A stretch of DNA of 64,000 bases, taken from positions 1 to 64,000 of the forward strand of contig PXST01000004.1 of the NCBI GenBank assembly GCA_003023405.1. Direction: 5' to 3'. Each line of letters begins with the position of its first letter. Position 1 is the stretch's first letter. A model generated the notes under the pieces. The model did no database searches and was not told where the DNA came from. It saw nothing but the letters and a program-made list of their open reading frames with translations. Below, in pieces: positions 41,900 to 51,628 of this stretch. The translations under genes were made by a program, and so were the position numbers. This stretch comes from Halobacteriales archaeon SW_8_68_21. GTDB taxonomy: Archaea > Halobacteriota > Halobacteria > Halobacteriales > Haloferacaceae.

Positions 41900-43012
41900 T
41901 CAGTCGTCGCTCGCGACGAGGTCCTCGTACCGCGCGCCGGTCTGTTTCAATGTCTCCGTCGAGTAGAGCCGCTCGTGTGAGACGGGGAGGTGGTCGGCGG
42001 CCAGTTCGTCGATCTTCGCGTCGACCGCGTCCACCTTGCGGCCGTGGATCATCGTGAACAGATTGTACTCCCAGTCCTGGTCGGGGCGGCGCGGTCGGTG
42101 GTAACAGAGGGTGACGTACGAGAGGCTCCCGACCGCCTCGCCGCGCGCGTCGAGTTCGTCGTCGGGCACGTCCCAGACCACCATACAGTTGTTCGTGAAG
42201 CCGGTGACGACGTGGTTGACGATACAGCCGATCCGCTTGATACAGCCGTCCGCGAGCAGTCGCTCGACCGCCGCGAGGACGTCGTCGATGTCGGCGTCGA
42301 CCTCACTAGCCACGTCGGCGTAGGGAGTCGAAGACAGCGGGAAGCCGTCCTGAATCGCGAGGAGGAGATCGGTTTCGAGGGGTTCGAGGTCGCCGCGGGC
42401 GCTCTCTGAGATGCGTGTGGCGGAGACCGCCGTCTCGGACGCTCGCGGGTCGCTTCGCTCCCCGCTCGCGGATTTCGAGGCGCTTCGCGCTTCGCCCGAT
42501 TCCCGAGCGAATCGGTCGCCGTTGACGACGGGGAACTCGAGATCGATGTAGTAGTCCGTGCGCATCGGGAGCACCAGCACCTCGCAGCCGGTCCGTTCCT
42601 CGATCTCCGCGAGGATCGCGTCGCGCCGCTCCCGCGAGCCGGCGGTGACGACGAACCACTGGTTCCACTCGTGGTCGCGCCGATAGTTGTGGTTCACCTG
42701 CCGGTAGCCGTCGATCACCTCGGCGACCTCGTCGAAGCGCTCCTCGGGCGCGCGCACCGCGGCGAGCGTCGAGGAGCCGATCACTGGCGGGTTGAGGACC
42801 GCGCCGAACCGGCGGAACACGCCGCGCTCGCGGAGGCCGCGGACGCGGTCGAGGACGGCGTCGGCGTCGAGGTCGACGCCCGTCTCGGCCGCGATCTCGC
42901 GGGCGACTCGCTCGAACGGGCGCGACTCGACGGGGAAGCCGCTCTGGTACTCGTCGATGAGGATCGCGTCGACCGCGTCGACATCGGCCCGCCAGTCGGC
43001 GTCCAGACTCAT
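41900..43012 (-). CDS. Siroheme decarboxylase-like fused AhbA-AhbB (two Lrp/AsnC-type domains)
   Basis: Two wHTH+AsnC halves; NHNYRRDHEWNQWFVVTAGS and CYHRPRRPDQDWEYNLFTMIHG motifs typical of AhbA/AhbB. Confidence 0.8.
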   Translation of the reverse strand: MSLDADWRADVDAVDAILIDEYQSGFPVESRPFERVAREIAAETGVDLDADAVLDRVRGLRERGVFRRFGAVLNPPVIGSSTLAAVRAPEERFDEVAEVIDGYRQVNHNYRRDHEWNQWFVVTAGSRERRDAILAEIEERTGCEVLVLPMRTDYYIDLEFPVVNGDRFARESGEARSASKSASGERSDPRASETAVSATRISESARGDLEPLETDLLLAIQDGFPLSSTPYADVASEVDADIDDVLAAVERLLADGCIKRIGCIVNHVVTGFTNNCMVVWDVPDDELDARGEAVGSLSYVTLCYHRPRRPDQDWEYNLFTMIHGRKVDAVDAKIDELAADHLPVSHERLYSTETLKQTGARYEDLVASDD

Positions 43013-43149
43013 TGTGTACGTTTGGGGTCGGGTATACGTACTGTTTTCGGAGCGGCGTCGAAGAACAGCAGATCGCAGGCTCGGAGCACACCGAGGCAGT
43101 AGGGGCCGATCATCAGCGGGGCGAGGGGGTCGGCGGGGGGTTCGAGGAG

Positions 43150-43302
43150 TCAGTCGTCGCCGGTGGCGGGCGTCGAGACGAATGCCCGGGCGCTCTCCTC
43201 GAGCTGGTCCGTCGAACAGCCGCCGACGGTCGCCGCCTGTTCGAGGGTCAGCGTGCGGGAACGATACAGCGTGAGCGCCGTGGACACGGATTTGGATGTC
43301 AT
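43150..43302 (-). CDS. Small haloarchaeal protein (HTH-like, unknown)
   Basis: MTSKSVSTALTLYRSRTLTLEQAATVGGCSTDQLEESARAF; 50 aa with A/T-rich upstream region. Confidence 0.45.
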   Translation of the reverse strand: MTSKSVSTALTLYRSRTLTLEQAATVGGCSTDQLEESARAFVSTPATGDD

Positions 43303-43604
43303 CGGGTACGATCGCATACTAGATGAACGTACATATAACGCTAACGCCTTCTGTAGATGGTTACGGAATGTAGCGGGGACAGAATAACTGAGAGATACAA
43401 TTCTGTTCGTCAGAAAAGTACGAACGTGTATTTTCTTCTTGCGAACAGTTACCACGGATACCGCGAGAACGGCCTCGCGGTCCGGATCCGTCGCTCGCGC
43501 GCGCCGACTCCCGGTTCGGAGGCCGTCAGGTGAGTGGCCAGCCCGGTTCCCGTCGCGCGGGAGCCGAGCGGGGGACTTTTCGTCGGGAAGGCCGAACGGA
43601 GCGT

Positions 43605-44714
43605 ATGGCTCAGGCGACTCAGGAGTTCGGCGACTGGCCCCTCAAACGGCTGATGACCGAGGTCTGCGGCTCCGGCCACAAGTCGGCCGACGACCTCACG
43701 CGCACGCAGGCGACGGAGGCGTTCGAGCGCATCCTCGCGGGCGAGCCGGACCCGACGACGCTCGGGGCGTTCTGGCTCGCGAACCGCTGGAAGCGGAACA
43801 CGGCGGAGGAGTTGGGCGCGTACGTCGACGTGATGTGCGAGCGCGTCGAGTACGCCGAACCCGACGCCGACCCCGTCGACTGCGGCGCGAACTACGACGG
43901 GAAGGGCCGGACCGCGATCTTGGGCGTCGCGGCCGGCGCGGTCGCGGCCGCGACGGGCACGCCCGTCGTCGTCCACTCGGGCGACCGCGTGCCGACCCAG
44001 AAGCAGGACGCGTACAAGCACGTCCTCGACGAACTCAGCGTCCACACGGAGCTGACGCCGTCGGCCTCCGCCGACATGGTCGACGAGACCGGCTTCGGCT
44101 TCTACTACCAGCCCGCGTTCAACCCCGCGATCGACGACCTGTTCGAGCGCCGCGACATGATGGGCGTCCGGTCGTTCGTCAACACGATCGAGACGCTGGC
44201 GAACCCGGCCGGGGCCTCCGTCCACCTCGGCTCCTTCTATCACCTCGCGTTCGCAAAGAAGGTGGTCGACACGTTCGTTGCGAGCGAGTTCCACGACCTC
44301 GACCGCGTCCTGATGTTCCAGGGCATGGAGGGGTACGACGACGTGCGCCCCGGCTACACGAAGGTCGCCGAGTGGGACGCTGTGGGCGGAGACGCGACTG
44401 GCGGCGAAGACGACGCCGGTAGCGGGAGCGCTTCCTTCGGCGACTTCGAGATCGAGACCGCGAAGTACGGGATGGACCTCGAAGAGGCGGACCTCGCGGT
44501 CGACGACGTCGCCGTCGACTCCGCCGAGATCACCGAGGAAGTGCTGGCCGGCGAGCGCGACGGCGCGTTCGCGGACGCGGTCGCCGTCAACGCCGCGCTC
44601 CGGATCTACGCCGGCGAGGACGCCGACTCCATCGAGGAGGGGCTGGAACTGGCCCGCGAGGCGATCGACGACGGCTCGGCCGCGGCGGTCCTCGACGACC
44701 TCCGCGAGTTCTGA
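43605..44714 (+). CDS. Anthranilate phosphoribosyltransferase-like protein (TrpD2/glycosyltransferase family 3-like)
   Basis: WPLKRLMTEVCGSGHKSADDLTRTQATEAFERILAGEPDPTTLGAFWLANRWK; VVVHSGDRVPTQKQDAYKHVLDEL. Confidence 0.8.
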   Translation: MAQATQEFGDWPLKRLMTEVCGSGHKSADDLTRTQATEAFERILAGEPDPTTLGAFWLANRWKRNTAEELGAYVDVMCERVEYAEPDADPVDCGANYDGKGRTAILGVAAGAVAAATGTPVVVHSGDRVPTQKQDAYKHVLDELSVHTELTPSASADMVDETGFGFYYQPAFNPAIDDLFERRDMMGVRSFVNTIETLANPAGASVHLGSFYHLAFAKKVVDTFVASEFHDLDRVLMFQGMEGYDDVRPGYTKVAEWDAVGGDATGGEDDAGSGSASFGDFEIETAKYGMDLEEADLAVDDVAVDSAEITEEVLAGERDGAFADAVAVNAALRIYAGEDADSIEEGLELAREAIDDGSAAAVLDDLREF

Positions 44715-44908
44715 TCGCCGGGGGCCAATCTCCGGGAGCTCCCGATTCCTCTCGAAGGCCGAAAAAATTTTTTTGACGCCTCTCCCGCTGATTTTGGCCG
44801 AATTTTGGTCGGAGTTTGAAAAGTTCACTTATGAGCGGAGACCCGAGTATGGAGTGCGGAACCAACAGATGATACTCGCCAACGCGCCACACAAGGTGTT
44901 CACTCCGA

Positions 44909-45058
44909 ATGCCCGCCTGTGAGCACTGCGGAACCCACGTCTCCGAGCGGTTTGTCCGGGTGTTCTCGGACGCTCGCGGTCGGGTACACGCGTGTCCGAA
45001 CTGCTCCGCGAACGCCGGCATCGCGGAAGTCGCCAAGGAGCGAGCGCCGAACGCCTGA
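44909..45058 (+). CDS. 49-aa zinc-ribbon mini-protein (below ORF-track cutoff)
   Basis: MPACEHCGTHVSERFVRVFSDARGRVHACPNCSANAGIAEVAKERAPNA; two CxxC motifs. Confidence 0.75.
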   Translation: MPACEHCGTHVSERFVRVFSDARGRVHACPNCSANAGIAEVAKERAPNA

Positions 45059-45119
45059 GGTCACGCCACCGCCGAATGTCGCTATCGGCTCGCTTCGGCC
45101 CTCCTTCCGTTCGCGGACC

Positions 45120-45953
45120 CTACTGCTCGGGAGCGGGCGGCATCGCTCGCTTGTGGGCGCTGCGTTCGTGGAGGTCGACCACGCGGTCGACCGCCTCCTC
45201 CGAGACGTCCAGCTCTCGGACGGTCGCCGTCCGCGAGAGGCCGCCGTCGACGTGGACCGCCAGAATCGCGTCGACGGTGTCGTAGTCGAGCCCCATCTCT
45301 GTGGCGTCGGTCTGGCCCTCCCACATGCCCGCGGTCGGCTCCTGCGTGACCAGTTCGCGCGGGACGCCGACGTGCGCGGCAAGCTGTCGGACCTGCTGTT
45401 TGTAGAGGTTCCCAATGGGGTTACAGTCGACCGCCTGGTCGCCGTACTTCGTATAGTAGCCGGTCATCGCCTCCGCGCGGTTCCCAGTCCCGAGGACGAC
45501 CCGGTCTTCCGCGTTGGCGACGAAGTAGTTCAACACGGCGCGGGTGCGGACGTACACGTTGCCCGCCGCGGTGCGGTCGTCGGCCGCGTCCGGGACCGCG
45601 TCGAAGAACGCCTCCACGATGGGTTGGATCTCGACCACGTCGTACTCGATCCCGAGGTCGTGGGCGACGCGCTCCGCGTCGCTCATCACGTCCGCGTCGT
45701 TCACCGCCGAGGGCATGGTGAGGCCGTGAAGGCCGTCCTCGCCGAGGGCCTCGACGGCGAGGTGCGCGGTGAGCGTCGAGTCGATACCGCCGGAGATGCC
45801 GAGGACCGCGCCCTCCGCGCCCGCGTCGTCGACCACGTCGCGGATGAACGAGACGATACGCTCGCGGGTCGCCTCCAGTTCCGACTCCGAGAGGCGGAGG
45901 TCAAGTGGGGGGTCGTCCGACAACAACACCGACTGCTCTGAGGTCTGGCTCAT
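45120..45953 (-). CDS. nadE: NAD+ synthetase
   Basis: GAVLGISGGIDSTLTAHLAVEALGEDGLHGLTMPS; GTGNRAEAMTGYYTKYGDQAVDCNPIGNLYK. Confidence 0.96.
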   Translation of the reverse strand: MSQTSEQSVLLSDDPPLDLRLSESELEATRERIVSFIRDVVDDAGAEGAVLGISGGIDSTLTAHLAVEALGEDGLHGLTMPSAVNDADVMSDAERVAHDLGIEYDVVEIQPIVEAFFDAVPDAADDRTAAGNVYVRTRAVLNYFVANAEDRVVLGTGNRAEAMTGYYTKYGDQAVDCNPIGNLYKQQVRQLAAHVGVPRELVTQEPTAGMWEGQTDATEMGLDYDTVDAILAVHVDGGLSRTATVRELDVSEEAVDRVVDLHERSAHKRAMPPAPEQ

Positions 45954-46051
45954 GGAGAAACGTTAGGAACCGAGACGACTAATACCCACGTGTCGACCGC
46001 ATGAACTGGACGCGCGTCGAGTTTGCTTCGGAAACCACGACCGATCGGTTG

Positions 46052-46285
46052 CGGTGGCGCGCGCCTGCGAGCGGTCGTCCCCGGCGACCGCGAGACGTGA
46101 GGGACCTTCGGTCCCTCTGGCAGCCGGCGCGAAGCGTCGGCTGCCAGAGAATCTTCGATTCTCGCTGCCGCGAGGATCAAGACGGGCGACGCGAGGACCG
46201 CAGGAAAGGAGAGCAACGCGAGCGACCGACGAGGACCACAGCGAACACATCGAGTCCTCGCGGGTGGGGCTTCGGTGGTCTCGGT
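46052..46285. repeat. Hairpin-mosaic intergenic element B
   Basis: GAGGGACC-TTCG-GTCCCTC, GGCAGCCG..CGGCTGCC, GAGAAT-CTTCG-ATTCTC; left end CGGTGGCGCGCGCCTGCGAGCG and right end GGGGCTTCGGTGGTCTCGGTCGTGG match element A region. Confidence 0.7.
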
Positions 46286-46354
46286 CGTGGCAGGATCAAC
46301 AGCGTATCGCCGGGCGGCCGGGAACGCATCGACGCCCCCGACGCCGCCGCCCAC

Positions 46355-47014
46355 TTATAAGACCCCCTCGCGCTCGGCCAACAGCAGTCCCTCAAGCGTC
46401 GCGTCGTTCGTCGGCGGCTCTCGGGCGATTTCCAGCGCCTCCTCGACCGGGACCGACCGCGGCGCGAGGAACTCGTTGCTGTCGTGGTCGACGTCGACCG
46501 GGGTCAGTCCCTCGGCGAACACGTAGCCGCGCGTGTGGCGCAACACGCCCGTCGAACACCACACCTCCTGAAGCAGCGCGGTCGAGTCCGGTTCGAACCC
46601 GGTCTCCTCGGCGAGCTCACGCGCGCCCGCCTCGGTGTAGGACTCGCCGGGTTCGACGATCCCCGCGGGAAGCTCCAGTTGGGTGTTCCGCACCGTCGGG
46701 CGGTACTGCTCGACGAACAGCACCCGGTCGTCGGCGACCGCGACGATCACCGTCGCGGGCGACAGCTCCGCCCAGTAGTACTTCTTTTCGGTCCCGTCGG
46801 GCTGCTCGACGCGGTCGTAGCCGCCGACGAACCAGCCCTCGTCGTACTCGACGACGACCTCCGTCACCGGCCACTCCGGCTCACCCGGCAGCGAGTGGTT
46901 CCGCCCGTCGGAGAACGCGGGGAGGTCGCGGAGGTCGGCGGCGTCCCGCCGGCGGTCAGCCCGCGCGCTGTCACGACCGTCTTCGGAATCGCCGCCTCCG
47001 TGTTCGCCCGTCAC
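46355..47014 (-). CDS. NUDIX hydrolase (ADP-ribose pyrophosphatase-like), GTG start inferred
   Basis: QLELPAGIVEPGESYTEAGARELAEETGFEPD NUDIX box. Confidence 0.88.
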   Translation of the reverse strand: MTGEHGGGDSEDGRDSARADRRRDAADLRDLPAFSDGRNHSLPGEPEWPVTEVVVEYDEGWFVGGYDRVEQPDGTEKKYYWAELSPATVIVAVADDRVLFVEQYRPTVRNTQLELPAGIVEPGESYTEAGARELAEETGFEPDSTALLQEVWCSTGVLRHTRGYVFAEGLTPVDVDHDSNEFLAPRSVPVEEALEIAREPPTNDATLEGLLLAEREGVL

Positions 47015-47394
47015 GACCGGATCACCTCCGCGTGGTAGACCGCTCCGTTGCGACGCACCCGCACGCCGGTCTCCGTCGAGGCGTTCGGCACCTGCTGGGT
47101 GAGGGCGTCGACCTCGTCGAACGGCGTGTGCGTGAACCACTTTTTCATCCCGAAGGGGCCGGTCTGGTAGCCGTCGGAGCGGCCGTCGGCGCTCTCTATC
47201 GCGCCGACCAGGTACGGGTACCGTCGGTCGGAGACGTTGTTCACGTCGGCCGCGGTGTCGTTCCTCTCGATCGGCTCGACGGTGAGGTAGTAGGGGTCGC
47301 CGCTCCCGAGATAGCCCGGCAGCGCGCCGAGCGCGAGCAGCGCGACGGCGACCAGGGCGATGGCGACGAGGAGGTTCCGGGTGACCCGGCGCAT
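47011..47394 (-). CDS. Membrane-anchored protein of unknown function
   Basis: Single N-terminal TM (NLLVAIALVAVALLALGALPGYL) and soluble domain; overlaps the NUDIX start. Confidence 0.65.
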   Translation of the reverse strand: MRRVTRNLLVAIALVAVALLALGALPGYLGSGDPYYLTVEPIERNDTAADVNNVSDRRYPYLVGAIESADGRSDGYQTGPFGMKKWFTHTPFDEVDALTQQVPNASTETGVRVRRNGAVYHAEVIRS

Positions 47395-47507
47395 GGCCGC
47401 CGTAGGGACCGCCGGGGAATAGCGGTTTCGACCGGGGGCGGGGAGGCGCTCGCGAACGACGACGGGACCGCCGACGCGCTTTAGCCCGCCGCGCCCCTTC
47501 CGACCGC

Positions 47508-48464
47508 ATGGAGTATCGGTTCGAGCTGGCGCTGTGTGCCGCGCTCGAATCCCCGGACCGGGTCGTCGCCCGACAGCTCGGCGCGGGCGTCGAGACGCCC
47601 GGCACGCGCATCGTCGACACCTGTCTGCTGTCGCCCGGTCCCGGGTTCGACGACCGCGCCGCGATCGCCGCCGAGCGGATCCCGGACCCCGCCATCGAGG
47701 CCGCCGTCGGCCCCGGCGAGGCGGTCCCCGTCGCGGAGGCGTTCGACCTCCCGCCGGACCGGGCCGCGGTCGTCGTCGAGCGCGCGGTCGAGGTCGGCTA
47801 CCTCGAACACGAACGCCGGGACGGGCGGCCGGTCGTGCGGGCAACCGCGCGCTACCCGGACGACTGGGTCGACGAGTTGGTCGCCGTCGAGAACAAGCCC
47901 GACCTCGGGACGCCCGGCGACCTCGAAGCCCAGCTTCGGTACGACGCCGCGCTCGGCCTGTTCGACGAGGTCGTCCTCGCGACCGCCTCCTACGTCACCC
48001 GCGCGCACCTCAACCGGATCCCGGACGCCGTCGGGGTCTGGCGGTTCGATCCCGAGACGGGCGAGCGCGAGGTGATCCGCGGGGCGACGCCGCTCGACCC
48101 GGACGCGTCGGGAGTCGAGATACGCGACGAACGCCCCTCGCGAACGGACATCGCGCTCGTCGACCCGGCGGCGAAGGCCCGCAAGCGTCGTCGGATCGCC
48201 GAGCGGGCGTACGGGAAGGGATGGCGTCCCGACCCGCCAGCGTGCGCGAACGGGGAGGCGACCGCCGACGGGCGACCGCGCTGTGCGGAGTTCGACCGCG
48301 TGGTCGACCCCGGCCGCGAGTGTGGGAGCGGCTGTCCCGCCTTCGAGCCGGCCGAGCCGCCGGACGCGAAGCGGGAGCGCCTCCGAGACGAGCGGACCGC
48401 GTGGGTCGCCACCCCCGACGGAGACGGTCCGCGCCGGCAGTCCGGGCTCTCGCGGTTTCTGTGA
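47508..48464 (+). CDS. Conserved haloarchaeal protein (DUF5787-like, possible nuclease fold)
   Basis: MEYRFELALCAALESPDRVVARQLGAGV...VAVENKPDLGTPGDLEAQLRYDAALGLFDEVVLATASYVTR; zinc-like Cys near C-terminus. Confidence 0.7.
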   Translation: MEYRFELALCAALESPDRVVARQLGAGVETPGTRIVDTCLLSPGPGFDDRAAIAAERIPDPAIEAAVGPGEAVPVAEAFDLPPDRAAVVVERAVEVGYLEHERRDGRPVVRATARYPDDWVDELVAVENKPDLGTPGDLEAQLRYDAALGLFDEVVLATASYVTRAHLNRIPDAVGVWRFDPETGEREVIRGATPLDPDASGVEIRDERPSRTDIALVDPAAKARKRRRIAERAYGKGWRPDPPACANGEATADGRPRCAEFDRVVDPGRECGSGCPAFEPAEPPDAKRERLRDERTAWVATPDGDGPRRQSGLSRFL

Positions 48465-48498
48465 GAACGCTTATACGCCGAGGGCGGGTTTCCCTGGT

Positions 48499-48903
48499 AT
48501 GGACGAGATCGAAGACGTCTTCGTGGCACAACTGATGTCGACGGACCTCCATACGGTGACGCCGGACACCTTGGTCGAGGACGCGGCCACCGTGCTGCTC
48601 GAGAACGATATCAGCTCCGTCCTCGTCGTCGACGACGGGAGGCTCGCGGGGATCCTCACCTCGACGGACTTCGTCGACATCGTCGCGAAGAGCCAGCCGA
48701 AAGCCGAGACGACGGTCGAGCGATACATGACGGCTGACCCGGTCACGGCGAGCGCGCAGGACGACGTGTCGGCGGTCGCCGCGACGATGCTCGAACGCGG
48801 CTTCCACCACGTGCCGGTCGTCGACGGCGACGCGCCAATCGGCATCATCACCACCTCCGATTTCGCCGCGTACGTCTCCTCGCCGGAGTCGGTCTCGGCG
48901 TAG
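48499..48903 (+). CDS. CBS-domain pair protein
   Basis: VAQLMSTDLHTVTPDTLVEDAATVLLENDISSVLVVDDGRLAGILTSTDFVDIV ... VPVVDGDAPIGIITTSDFAAYVS. Confidence 0.93.
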   Translation: MDEIEDVFVAQLMSTDLHTVTPDTLVEDAATVLLENDISSVLVVDDGRLAGILTSTDFVDIVAKSQPKAETTVERYMTADPVTASAQDDVSAVAATMLERGFHHVPVVDGDAPIGIITTSDFAAYVSSPESVSA

Positions 48904-49030
48904 CGCGCGGCGGTCGAAACCGGAGACGTGGACTCGGCGGCAGTCGGTGACCCGACCGCTCGCGTCCGCGACCGCGACAAGTGACGCCACTTCCTGTGGT
49001 CGTATTACCCCGGAGCGCGTACTGGCACCC

Positions 49031-50327
49031 GTGTCCGATCACCTACATCTCAACCTCTTCACCATGACCTCGGTCGAACACGTCTCGCCCGGGTCGTGGC
49101 GGTATCCCGGCGACCGGTCGGCGGACTACGCCGACCGGGAGTACTGGACCGAGGTCGCGCGCACCGCCGAGCGGGGTGGCTTCGACGCCGTGTTCTTCGC
49201 GGACGTTCGCGGTATCTACGACGTGTACGGCGACGACCGCGGGGTCGCCGTCAAGAGGGCGGTCCAGACGCCCGCGAACGACCCGCAGCTCGTCGTGCCC
49301 GCGATGGCGGAGGTCACCGACGACCTCGGCTTCGCCGTGACGCGCTCGACGACGTACAACCATCCCTACCAGCTCGCGCGGGAGTTCTCGACGCTCGATC
49401 ACCTCACCGACGGGCGGGTCGCGATCAACGTGGTCACCTCGTACCTGGAGTCGGCCGCGGCGAATCTCGGACTCTCGGAGCGGATGGACAAGGAGACCCG
49501 GTACGACCGCGCCGACGAGTTCCTCGACGTCTGTTACAAGCTGTGGGAGGACTCTTGGGCGGACGACGCGGTCGAGGTCGACCGCGAGGCCGGCCGCTAC
49601 ACGGACCCGGAGAAAGTGTCGGAGATCGACCACGAGGGCGACCACTTCTCGGTGCCCGGCCCGCACGGCTCCGAGCCGTCGCCCCAGCGCACCCCGGTCG
49701 TCTATCAGGCCGGCTCCTCGGACCACGGCCGGTCGTTCGCCGCGCGCAACGCCGAGGCAGTCTTCGCCAGTCAGCCGACGGAGGCGGGCGTCGCCGAGCG
49801 GCGTCGTGCCGGTCGTCGGCGAGACGGAGGCGCTCGCGGAGGCGAAATACGAGGAGTACAAGCGCCACGTCGACGTCGAGGCGACGCTCGCGCTGCTGTC
49901 CGGCTTCCTCGACATGGACCTCTCGGAGCTGGACCCCGACCAGAAGGTCGAACACATCGAGACGGACGCGATCCAGGGGACGATGAACGCGTTCACGAAG
50001 GCCCAGCCCGACCGCGAGTGGACGGTCCGCGAGGTCGCGGAGTTCTGCGGGCTCGGCACGACCTCGCCGAAGGTCGTCGGGACGCCCGAACAGGTCGCCG
50101 ACGAACTCCAGCGCTGGCACGAGGAGGTCGGCGTCCACGGATTCAACGTCAAGGAGGTCGTCCGCCCCGACTCACTCGTCGACTTCGTCGACCTCGTCGT
50201 CCCGGAGCTCCGCGAGCGCGGTCTCGTTCTCCCAGCAGACGCAGAGCCCACGGGCGAGACGCTCCGCGAGCGGCTCCTCGGCGAGGGGCAGTCGCGGCTC
50301 CGAGAGGACCACCCGGCCCGACAGTAG
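49031..50327 (+). pseudogene. Luciferase-like FMN-dependent monooxygenase (NtaA/SnaA/DszA-type), disrupted near 49800
   Basis: SADYADREYWTEVARTAERGGFDAVFFADVRGIYDVYG...; after QPTEAGVAE the coding frame shifts to VVPVVGETEALAEAKYEEYKRHVDVEATLALLSGF... Confidence 0.8.
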
Positions 50328-50389
50328 ACTGATACGACGGTGCTGCCGGCCCCGGCACTCTTAAGTGTCTACCACCGCTTGTCTTAAAC

Positions 50390-50476
50390 GACGCTTCGCT
50401 TGGAGGGCCGAAGCGTCAGCGGGGACCTACAGAACGACACGCCCGTGCCACTTTTCCCGGCACGGGCGTGCCGTTC
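50390..50476. ncRNA. Candidate structured RNA or hairpin element (two strong stem-loops)
   Basis: GACGCTTCG/CGAAGCGTC 9-bp stem (50390-50417) and an 18-bp stem with one mismatch and ACTTTTCCC loop (50432-50476). Confidence 0.35.
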
Positions 50477-50595
50477 GTTCCTTTACCCACCGAGCGACGC
50501 GTTCGCGCAGTTCCGGCGTGATACGCTCCGAGAGAGCGACGACCGCGCGCCACGAGGGGCGACAAGGCGAAGTCACTCCCGACCGAGCGTCGGGT

Positions 50596-50973
50596 ATGCC
50601 CCTGTTACAGTTCGCGACGACGCTGTCGCTGTCGCCCGCGGAGCGCGAGTCGTTGGTCGCGTTCGTCACCAACCGGTACGCCGAGGAGATGGAGACCTCC
50701 CGGGGTCACGTCGCCGTGACGGTCGCGGAACACGAGCCGTCGACGATGGCGATAGGGCGGGAAGCGGAGGGGCCGCTGCTGTTTCTGGACGCCGAGATCC
50801 GTGAGGGACGCCCCTTCGAGTACAAGCGCGCGTTCGCCTTGGCGGTGATGGAGCGGGCCGTGGAAGCGTTCGGCGTCCCCGAGCCGAACTGTAAGGTCGT
50901 GTTCACGGAACACGCCGGCGAGGACATGATGGGGATCGACCGCGTCGGCGGCGACTGGACGGCCGGGGAGTGA
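50596..50973 (+). CDS. Tautomerase family protein (CHMI/4-OT-like)
   Basis: MPLLQFATTLSLSPAERESLVAFVTNRYAEEMETSRGHVAVTVAEHEP; Pro at position 2. Confidence 0.7.
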   Translation: MPLLQFATTLSLSPAERESLVAFVTNRYAEEMETSRGHVAVTVAEHEPSTMAIGREAEGPLLFLDAEIREGRPFEYKRAFALAVMERAVEAFGVPEPNCKVVFTEHAGEDMMGIDRVGGDWTAGE

Positions 50974-50993
50974 GTCCGGGCGGGGGGCGGCGC

Positions 50994-51470
50994 TCAGAGC
51001 CGTTCACCCTGATACGCGCCGTCGTAGGTCCCGTCGTGGTCGGCCTCGGCGAACACCAGCTGTGCGATCCGCGCGCCGCGCTCCAGTTCGATGTCGTGGT
51101 GGACTTCGAGCAGTCCCTCGCCCTTGCCCGTGTAGCCGGCGTCCCAGACGGCGGTGTTGAGCATACAGGAGTTCCGCATGAGCGACGACCGCGGGTAGAT
51201 GAAGCCGACGTAGCCCGCCGGGATGGAGATGGTTTCGGCGTACTGGAGGACGTAGCCGCCGGGGGTGAGGGAGACGCGCTTGGCGTCCTCGCTCGTGGCG
51301 TCGGGCTGGACCGGTCGGCGGTCGCCGACGGTCTTGTCGTCGCGGCCGATGCGACCGGGTTCGCGCTGTTCGAGGACGGTCTCGACGGTGAGGTCGACGC
51401 CGTTCGGCTGGATCTGTTCGTCGGTGAGCGGGTTGACGTGGTCGGCGACGAACGCGCCGCTGGCGTACAT
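50994..51470 (-). CDS. dcd: dCTP deaminase-like protein
   Basis: IQPNGVDLTVETVLE, GYVGFIYPRSSLMRNSCMLNTAVWDAGYTGKGEGLLEVH. Confidence 0.9.
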   Translation of the reverse strand: MYASGAFVADHVNPLTDEQIQPNGVDLTVETVLEQREPGRIGRDDKTVGDRRPVQPDATSEDAKRVSLTPGGYVLQYAETISIPAGYVGFIYPRSSLMRNSCMLNTAVWDAGYTGKGEGLLEVHHDIELERGARIAQLVFAEADHDGTYDGAYQGERL

Positions 51471-51628
51471 GGCGTGGGCACTCGTCGTCGTCGCGTAATG
51501 GTCTGTCGATATCGGCCGCGGTGAAAGATCGTACCAACTCTTGGGTTAAACTCAAATTTGGTTGACATTAATTCCTACAGTTGAATTTGAAAAAATTTAA
51601 TTGTGGGATGGATGTGTTTGCGAGTGGT

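Noticed and set aside
51540-51628. AT-rich stretch upstream of the S8 protease as an insertion scar
   Set aside because: Fits an ordinary strong haloarchaeal promoter region; no terminal repeats
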